Assembly: GCA_030761205.1 (NCBI GenBank)
Contig: JAULJL010000018.1
Coordinates: 11,490,501-11,554,500 of the forward strand
DNA: 64,000 nucleotides
Origin: Fremontodendron californicum
Taxonomy: Eukaryota > Streptophyta > Magnoliopsida > Malvales > Malvaceae
Reading direction: 5' to 3'
The notes under the pieces: generated by a model
What the model saw: the letters and a program-made list of their open reading frames with translations, nothing else
The model's database searches: none
Told to the model about the DNA's origin: nothing
Part shown: in pieces, positions 57,001-64,000 of the stretch
Position numbering within the stretch: the stretch's first letter is position 1
Layout of the letters: every line of letters begins with the position of its first letter
Program-made: the position numbers and the translations under genes

Positions 57001-58092
57001 CATCACTTTTGTCATGGTCTCACTTGGATGAGATATTGTTGGTGCATTATCAGGAATATGCATCAGTCAATTTGCAATAATCAAATCGTCAAGATCTTCC
57101 ATCTCATAAAGACATATATCTTGATTAATCTCACCTCTACTTGGAAATCATTTTCCAGAAAAATGGCATCCCGAGATTCAAATTCAGTTACACTCCTATT
57201 TGCTTGTTCACCAATAAACACATATCCCTTTGAACGCTCAGAGTATCTTACAAATATACTCTTTTTGCCTTTTGCACCTAACTTTCCATGTTGATAAGCA
57301 GGCTCATGAACGTAGGCAGTGCAACCACAAGGTCTCAGATTACTAAGATCGATTTTCTATCGATCCATAATTCATAAAGGGTGGACGTAGCTGGCTTAGA
57401 GGGTACTCTATTCAATACATAAGCAGCTATTAATAACGCATCACCCAAAAAGGTGATGGGCAAATTTGCATGGTCCATCATAGAACAAACTATTTCAAGA
57501 CGAGTTATATTTCTTCTCTCAGTAACACCATTTTGTTGTGAAGTCCTCGTATTGGTTAACTACTTATCTATTCTTTTTTCATCACATAAATGTCTGAACT
57601 GATCATACAAATACTCACGTCATTGGTTTGTTCTTAATGCCTTAGTATATTTATGTAATTGATTTTCCACCAAAGTCACATATTTTCTAAAGCACTCTAA
57701 AGCTTCAGACTTGTGAGAAATCAAATAGACAAACCTAAACGTATGAAATCATCAATGAATGTGATAAAATATACTCATCCACTTCGTACTCTTACATTCA
57801 TTGGATCACAAATATCGGAATGTATAAGTTGCAACGGAACTTCGGCTCTAGTCCCTTTACCAAATGGTTTTCTTTCCATTTTTCCCGCTAGACAGTTTTC
57901 ACATGTTGATAGATTAACTATTTCAATAGGGCCTAGTAATCCTTCTTTAGCTAATCTATCCATATTTTGTTGCCCGATATGGCTTAGTCTAGCATGCCAA
58001 ATATATACATCAATACTTGCATTACTTGAAGAAGTAACTAGGGAAAAACTAGCATTATTGAAACTACTACACGAAGTGTAATCAACATCCAA
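57000..58092 (-). pseudogene. copia integrase and gag-pre-integrase (element 4)
   Basis: The frame 58092-57775 (105 codons) contains WHARLSHIGQQNMDRLAKEG and CENCLAGKMERKPF (zinc-binding), then LQLIHSDICDPMNV with the first catalytic Asp. Downstream the integrase core is spread over broken frames: FDDFIR near 57750, the HQQNGVTER-like region near 57540, and the FLGYSERSKGY-like C-terminal part near 57230-57250. The plus-strand ORFs 57713-58081 and 56971-57294 are shadows. Confidence 0.85.
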
Positions 58093-58379
58093 AACAATAA
58101 AACCCTTCGATAAATATCTAAAACCATAGTAATTTGTTACCCAAATTTTTTTATTTTTTTTAACACTAGTGCTATCGAAGTTTAAATTAAATCCTAGATT
58201 AAAAGATTAATGATAGAAACCAAATTTCGTCGAATGTCAGGAGCAAACAACACGTCATGTACGATAAGGGATCGGCCACCACGCATACGCAAATTGCATG
58301 TACCGATTCTTTTCACTTCAACTCTTGAGTTATTTCCCACATAAATCCACTTTGTCGTGTGAAATCTGACAGAAATCTA

Positions 58380-59380
58380 CAAACACATTTTTGTCCTATG
58401 CTGCATGGTTTGTGACCCCTGAGTCTACAATCCATAAAGGATGAGATTTAGTTAATGAAACAGTACTGGACACAAATGTCGTACTCTTAAACTTATTCAT
58501 AGCATTTAAAAATTCTTTAAAGGTCTGAACCTTCTTTGGCTCAATACATTCACGAGCAAAATGGCATTTTTTTTTGCCACAGTTAAAGCACTTGACCTTA
58601 GACTTGTTCTTATTTGATGAGCATGAGAGCATTTCCCTTACACTGGAAACCACCTTTCGGCTTCTTAAGTGCCTTTCTTTCGTACCCACCATAAAGCTTG
58701 TGTTTGAAGCTCGAAGCTTCCTTGGAACTTGTTCCAGTAATATAAACATCGATATTAGGCTTAGATTTTTCAATCCGATCTTCCTTAAGCTGCAAATACT
58801 TTGAAGCATCCCCAAATATTTTGACGCTTTCATTATGGGTAAAGTGAACCTTCAGATGCTTCCAATTATGGGATAAGATCGAATGGTAACCTGAACATGT
58901 TGTTCTTTAGTTAGACCAGTCTCTTTTAGCTCACTAATCATATTTGACATCTGCTTTATATATTGTCTCATATTGTGATTAGGGAGCTTCTTATAGATGT
59001 CAAACTTGATTGTGAGTTGCCTTAGTTTGATAATCGAAGTTTGACCAAACTTTACTTTTAAGGTACTCCACATCTCTTTGGCTATCTCATGGGTTCTGAA
59101 TTCTCGTATGATATCATTCTTCAAACTGCTTAGCAACGTAATGCAGGTGGTGGATTTTTTTTCTTTTTCCAGGCGTTGTAAGCCTCTTGGTTCCTTTCAT
59201 GTTGGGCCGTATTTCCATTTTCAGGCTGTTCCAGGATACTTTTTAGAACTTCAAGAACTTTTTGTTCTTCAAACACATACTGGATTTTCATACTCCATAT
59301 CTTATAATTATCCCCAGTGAGCTTCTCACATTTGTCAAGCTCAACTATAATATTTTTAAAAGCAGTTGTCATTTCACAGG
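58380..59380 (-). pseudogene. copia gag and protease (element 4)
   Basis: Gag begins at about 59372 with MTTAFKNIIVELDKCEKLTG and NYKIWSMKIQYVFEEQ. A frame break at ~59140 leads into LKNDIIREFRTHEIAKEMW and LRQLTIKFDIYKKLPNHNM (59136-58852), then a further break. The zinc knuckle CFNCGKKKCHFAREC (58600-58556) has one residue too many between Cys 2 and His. The protease start WIVDSGVTNHAA (58431-58396) keeps the D-S-G catalytic triad. Gag packages RNA and protease would process it. Confidence 0.87.
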
Positions 59381-59439
59381 ATATTCTATAATGAGACATA
59401 CATGCACTAATTAATGCGTAGCATAAACACATTTATTTT

Positions 59440-60903
59440 ATCACAATCCGAAATAAAATCAATGATAATAATCCATATAGTATGGAACCAAAAGCTCACT
59501 AAATTTCACGATCAAATTCTATAACAATATGTTTAATTATCACTAATTTATTTCATTGTGCAAAATTTCTATTCTAAAATAACGAATATCTTGGAACTCC
59601 CACTAGATTCAAAAATTACTTATAATTTTGCAAATTTGTCAGAGAGATACATAGAAATTAAATTATATATATAGATAGATAGATACATAAAGTATGTACA
59701 AAGATTAGTCTAATAATGTAAACATACCAGAAGTAAATAAATTACCCATGTCTTAAAAAAATTTAATAAACATATCTCTATTTAGAAGTTCCATAAAATA
59801 ATTAATGAATAATCTATGACTTTTTTGGTGACTGGAATGAAATTAAAAAATTCCTTTGGTAGCTTAAAATTTAAGTTAGTCATCCATGAATTTCCTACAA
59901 CCTTGCGTTTTTCATTGTGAAGATTAAGGCTGATTAAGAAGGTCGCAGTCCTCTCTACCCCCATCTTCGCATACTCTTTTACAAAAGTATTAAACAAGGT
60001 TGCATAATTTGTGATGTGATCATTCTCCATCTTAGACATTCAAAAATCGTCAAGAAAGTCCTTTTTTTTTTTTTGGAGTAAGAATTGTGTTTTGTAACAC
60101 CATATATTTGTTACGATTGCTTCTTAGCATACTTCCACTTCAAATAAACTTTTGGATTTTCTCATTAACAATAATAATGTGTTTGATAATATCATCATTT
60201 AGATCCATTCGGTAGTTATTTAGTTCTCGTACCAACCTATTGACTCTTAGAAATTGTGCCATAGTCCTCATGACCATCGAAGTACGAACAATTCTCGACA
60301 TTGTCTTTTATAACAAATAAAGAAAAATATGTTTCGTAAAATATATTCATAACACAAAATTAACGAGGATAAAAAAATTAATCAATTTTGTGTTATCAGG
60401 ACTCCCAATATGTAAATAAAAAGTTTAAAATCAAACAAACTCGGTAAAATTTGATCATTTAGTATTTTAAAAATAATATGTTTGAAATTTTGTCTTGGAC
60501 ATCCGAATGCCCTTGGGAGGGTATTCGAATATCTCATCAAAACACTACAGTTTTGAAAACTTTATAGGGCATTCGATGCCAATAGTTCTGGTATTCGAAT
60601 ACCTTAACCAAAATTTGCAATTCTTTTGAAAAATCATAGGGCATTCAAATCCCATTTTTGGAAATTCAAAAAGTGATGATTTCAATCTTCGTTTTTATTA
60701 AATTCACAATTTCTAAAACCAAACCTAAGATTTAACAATTCAAAACTGTTATATTACACAAGTTTCATGGTCTTAAACGTATTTGTATAATAATCTATGA
60801 AATTCGGACGAATTCCTGTGGATTTAAGCATTTCATAAGAAAAATCTATTTTCTCGGTTTAAGTTCATATTGTTCAATGAACAAACTAGAAATCAAAACC
60901 TAA
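59440..60903 (-). other. long leader of copia element 4
   Basis: About 1.5 kb lies between PBS and gag, far longer than usual for copia. Two minus-strand open stretches occur: about 60303-60142 (begins MSRIVRTSMVMRTMAQFLRV) and 60039-59782 (begins MSKMENDHITNYATLFNTFV). I do not recognise either. They may be captured sequence, an extra element ORF or chance. Confidence 0.45.
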
Positions 60904-60918
60904 AGGCTTTGAAACCAA

Positions 60919-61330
60919 TGAAGATTTTCACGTATATAATCGATAATAATTGTGAAATTAAATAACTTATAGGATCGTTCGATGATGAACCCGATTTTGA
61001 TTCATTGGTTGGAGAGAAGGTCACATAATCAAAAATTGTCTATTTGCCACATCACTAAGTTTTTTGAGAATGTAAAATATTTCAAGTTCAGAGTATTGTG
61101 TTGTGTTTTTACTAGAGAAACTTAATTCTCTATATTCTTTCTCTACCGAATAAATTGCTTTTATTTTTATTCACTTTTTTTGCAAGAAAAAATGAAATGA
61201 ATAATAAAGCAAGGAATTTACTCTACCGTTTTACATATGATGATTGTCATTGGCAGTTTTGTTTTTCTTTTGAACTTTTAAATTTTCAGGGAAGTTAACG
61301 TTGGAACGATGCTTGCTGCCGTTTTTAACA
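60919..61330 (-). mobile_element. 5' LTR of copia element 4
   Basis: 412 bp; plus-strand start TGAAGATTTTCACG, end GTTTTTAACA. Pairs with 53976-54389. Confidence 0.9.
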
Positions 61331-61405
61331 AAACTTAAAATATAGTAATTGAATTATTTTTCTACTAATTTAAACTTTTGAAATAATTGTTCAACCAATT
61401 TAACA

Positions 61406-61810
61406 AATACTGTTTACTTTTGTTTTATTCCTAGATGCAAGAATATAATAGCTCACTCTAATTAGCTCTGTATGGTAAGTCTATTCATATTTTTGGAGAT
61501 TAATTAATGGATTAGTACTCATTAGCCAGATATCAGCATGAGTTACCTCTGTCGGTTGAAACGATGATGTTGGTTCCTAGTGATGATATTTCATGAATTT
61601 TCTGTTTAAAAAATGGAAAACCACAACCATAACCAAGGAGAGTAATGAAAACTTTGATTTAAACACTACCCTTTGCTTTATGAAATGTATATGATCTATA
61701 ATCCATGCCCCAAACATGTATAGGATTAAAATTTTGAACATGATATTATATTAATGTATGACAGATGCATTTGCAATAATCCAATTCTTAAGTAAATAAA
61801 TTTAGAGTTA
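61406..61810. other. intergenic spacer
   Basis: No gene or repeat recognised. Confidence 0.5.
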
Positions 61811-62352
61811 AAATTGAATAACTATGACAAACTATGCAAAATATGGAATGAATTGAGACATGACACAAACACAACATGAGAAATATAATTAAAACACAAA
61901 ACGACACGAAAAATAACATGAACACGACACGAATCCATGAACGTGTCAAAATCTATATAAAACAAATTATTAATGTGTAAAAAATTATAATATTTATAAT
62001 ATTTTGAACACATAAAAACATAACACAAATACGATACGTACACACAAAATTTTCTCTAAATTGAATCACTATGACAAATTATGCAAAATATGGGATGAAT
62101 TGAGACATGATACGAACACACAAAACTTTTTCTAAATTGAACCACTATGAGAAACTATGCAAAATATGGGATGAATTAAGACAAGACACGAACAAAACAA
62201 GGAAAAATAATTAAAACACAACACGAAAACTAATATGAACATGATATGAATACACGAACATATCAAAATATACATAAAACGAATTATTAATGTGTATAAA
62301 TTTATATACATTTATAATACTTTAAACATACGAAAAAATAACACAAATACAA
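61811..62352. repeat. imperfect tandem repeat (units of ~246, 76 and ~220 bp)
   Basis: Three starts share AAATTGAAYMACTATGASAA and TATGCAAAATATGGRATGAA: 61811, 62057 and 62133. The first and third units continue in parallel through TTAAAACACA, ATCAAAAT/GTCAAAAT, TTATTAATGTGTA and AAAATAACACAAATAC. The middle unit is cut to 76 bp. Confidence 0.75.
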
Positions 62353-63050
62353 TTTTTTTTCATCTTTTTTTCTATTTCCAGTCTTTCTTCACTCTTTCCT
62401 TTTTTGTTTCTCTTTTCTTTCTTTCCTTCTTCATAAAAATAAATAAATAAATAAAATACCTTAAAATACCCAAAATAACCCTTAAAAGATCCTTAATACC
62501 CTTGCTTAATTGTCCCCAAAGAAAAGAACTCAAAATTGAAATTGAGCACTCTCATGCGTGGGGGACAACTTTTAATTAGTGTTATAGATTCGCATAAAAT
62601 TAAGTGTTTACTGATAATATCTTATTCAAAAGGAAAAATAATAATTTAAAGAAAAAAAAAATCTTAGTGACATCTTATAATCAATTTTGTGCAAGAAAAA
62701 TAATCGTTTCTATAATACAAAACGACCAATAAACCTTATAATTTTTCCACTACCAGGTTAATTAAGAAAGAAGGAAGAACAAATATATTAGTGACAACAG
62801 TGAAGTAAGAACTATGTTAGTTAAGTTGTTGATTGCTTAAATAAGTAGTTTGAATGAGATTGAGTTACACGGTCATCTTCTTGTTTTGTGATTATTACTA
62901 TTTAATATTACTAATTTTGTTTTTTTTTTTAATAAAAAAAATTAAAGTTTAAGAAAAAATTGGAAAGAGAAATTTGTAAGTGCTGATAATTGAATCTTAG
63001 TTTTACTGAAATCCACCTTCTAAAATAAATGAATGAATTATTTGGACTAA
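62353..63050. other. low-complexity AT-rich sequence
   Basis: Pyrimidine-rich run at 62352-62430 and several poly(A)/(T) runs. No gene seen. Confidence 0.55.
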
Positions 63051-63054
63051 ACCC

Positions 63055-63250
63055 TAACGCCATGTTTGGTTGATTGTAATAGCCCACCGAATAGAATCCT
63101 ATTCCAAGCTTCCCCTTTATTCCACAATTTGGTTCATTTGAATAATCATTCCATTAAATGAGCTATTCCACCAATTCACTGAATAGCCACTCTTGGCTCC
63201 CCCAATAATAACTATTCCTACCTTATTTCCCTTACCACCGAAATGGCCTA
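63055..63250. repeat. possible DNA-transposon terminal sequence
   Basis: CGCCATGTTTGGTTGATTG followed by repeated GAATAG/CTATTCC motifs resembles the ends of non-autonomous DNA transposons common in plants (MITEs starting CCATGTTTGGTTG). The partner end was not found in the window. Confidence 0.4.
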
Positions 63251-64000
63251 AATTTTTTTGATAAATTTGCCCCTACACAAACAACTTACAGAAGTAGAAA
63301 AATCAAAGCAAAACTTGTATCAACATCATCCCAAAAAGGGAACCAACACAAAAATGCAAAGAAAACAGAAAAATAAGGAGAGAAGCTTTCTCTCTCTTTG
63401 GGTTAGGGCATTTATAGAGCGATTTGGGGCTCCAAATTTCATGAGGAAGAGGACAACACGAGAAACATATAAAAAAATTGGAGGCATTTGGAGTGGCAGA
63501 GAAGGGCGAAAAAGGAGGTGGAAGTCACGGGAGAACTTTGTAGATCTACGTTTATCCAGAGGTTTAAAAAAAAAAAACAAAGTAAAAAAATAAGAAAGAG
63601 GAGATTAAGAGGAAAATTCTGGTAAAATTTGGTAAAATTCTGGGTTTGGCGTCAACAGCGACGGTCGACGATCAACGATCGAAAACTGGGTTTGGACCAT
63701 CGAAAACTGGATATTTTTTGGGTTAGGGATGAAGAAGATGAATGTTTAAGAGAGAGAAAAGGGGTTTAGAGTAGAGAGAGATGGAGAAGTTTAAGAGAGA
63801 GAGTGAGAGAGGGGGAGAGTGAAAATGAAAAAAATGGATATTTATATGTTAGGAAAAATAATATTAAATACTTTTTAAATAATTAATTTTATATTATTTT
63901 TAAAATACAATTTATTAAAATATAAATAAATTTATTAAAATATTTCTAAATATTATTAAATTAATTTTAGAATTTATTATTTAATATAATATATTTAAAT
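63251..64000. other. purine-rich and AT-rich tail of the window
   Basis: 63740-63835 is a GA-rich tract (GAGAGAGAGTGAGAGAGGGG type); beyond it is AT-only sequence. The opposing ORFs at 63258-63593 have biased composition and no recognisable domain. No gene supported. Confidence 0.5.

Larger units (their letters stand above)
53976..61330 (-). mobile_element. copia element 4 (minus strand), full-length but decayed
   Basis: LTRs 53976-54389 and 60919-61330 (~413 bp each) are clearly homologous. On the minus strand they start TGTTTGAAACG/TGTTAAAAACG and end ATCTTCA. The PBS is TTGGTTTCAAAGCC (minus, about 60904-60917), a diverged Met-type site. The polypurine tract GGGTGGGAGA (minus) abuts the left LTR. 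Flanks AATCT (53971-53975) and AAACT (61331-61335) are a target duplication with one change; the TRIM's other LTR has AAACT at this place. Coding order is gag, protease, integrase, RT, RNase H, all broken. Confidence 0.9.
53701..61405 (+). mobile_element. TRIM-like miniature LTR retrotransposon hosting copia element 4
   Basis: LTR 1 (53701-53778, TGTTGAAACT...CTTAACA) is followed at once by PBS TGGTATCAATGC (53779-53790), 10 of 12 matching the initiator-Met PBS TGGTATCAGAGC. A ~187-bp non-coding internal region ends in the polypurine tract TTTGAGGGGGTG. LTR 2 begins at 53966 (TGTTGAATCT) and, after the copia insertion, continues at 61331-61405 (AAACTTAAAATATAG...AATTTAACA), aligning with LTR 1. 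Uninterrupted it would be about 345 bp, the size of a TRIM. Flanks AGTAT and AATAC do not form a clean duplication. Confidence 0.8.

Noticed and set aside
61811..62352. CRISPR-like array
   Set aside because: Repeat units are long, imperfect and have no regular spacers; the DNA is plant nuclear.
63258..63593. Opposing 111- and 84-codon ORFs near the right end
   Set aside because: Low-complexity Lys/Arg and Phe/Leu translations of an A/G-rich stretch; no recognisable domain or start context.

Overview
The window is AT-rich plant nuclear DNA, probably from a dicot. Plant Ty1/copia, Ty3/gypsy-Tat and LINE-type retroelements fill most of it, often inserted into one another. There is one convincing host gene, a four-exon HAD-superfamily phosphatase gene of the PS2/PEPC1 (PHOSPHO1-like) family at 51182-53326. 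No rRNA, tRNA, CRISPR array or prokaryotic feature was seen. The species cannot be named from the sequence.

Layout. 1-~510: 3' end of a long gypsy (Tat-type) LTR. ~515-25366: a minus-strand, gag-only copia element (left LTR ~515-2335, internal 2336-6132, right LTR 6133-6841 plus 23883-25366). Its right LTR is split by a 17 kb Tat/Ogre-like gypsy element (6842-23882, 5-bp duplication AGATG). The 3' LTR of that element is itself split by a 4.78 kb solo LTR (18740-23522, duplication CACGC/CACAC). 25367-28800: non-coding DNA with a direct repeat and a fold-back element between two (TA)n tracts. 28805-31990: decayed minus-strand copia pol without LTRs. 33102-42077: 5'-truncated LINE with poly(A) tail and a candidate 10-bp duplication. 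The LINE is split by a tandem LTR-internal-LTR-internal-LTR element (36624-41903). 42778-49982: plus-strand copia element lacking RT, with a GC-rich solo LTR (43577-44150, duplication CACCT) inside its 5' LTR. 50265-50760: GAGCTCGA-rich fold-back repeat. 51040-53460: the phosphatase gene, with a long-TIR MITE in intron 3. 53701-61405: a miniature TRIM-like retrotransposon whose second LTR is split by a 7.4 kb minus-strand copia element (53976-61330). 61406-64000: AT-rich DNA with an imperfect tandem repeat, ending in a low-complexity purine-rich stretch.

How it fits together. Every retroelement coding region carries stops, frameshifts or missing catalytic residues, so none looks autonomous today. 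Their value lies in the relative chronology given by nesting and target-site duplications. The host phosphatase gene reads intact (273 codons, GT-AG introns, TATA box, AATAAA signal). The family acts in phosphate recycling under phosphate starvation. I found no convincing new biological system. The most notable observations are the nested insertions resolved to the base, the TRIM that hosts a copia element, the tandem three-LTR element, and repeated loss of the RT catalytic loop in unrelated elements.
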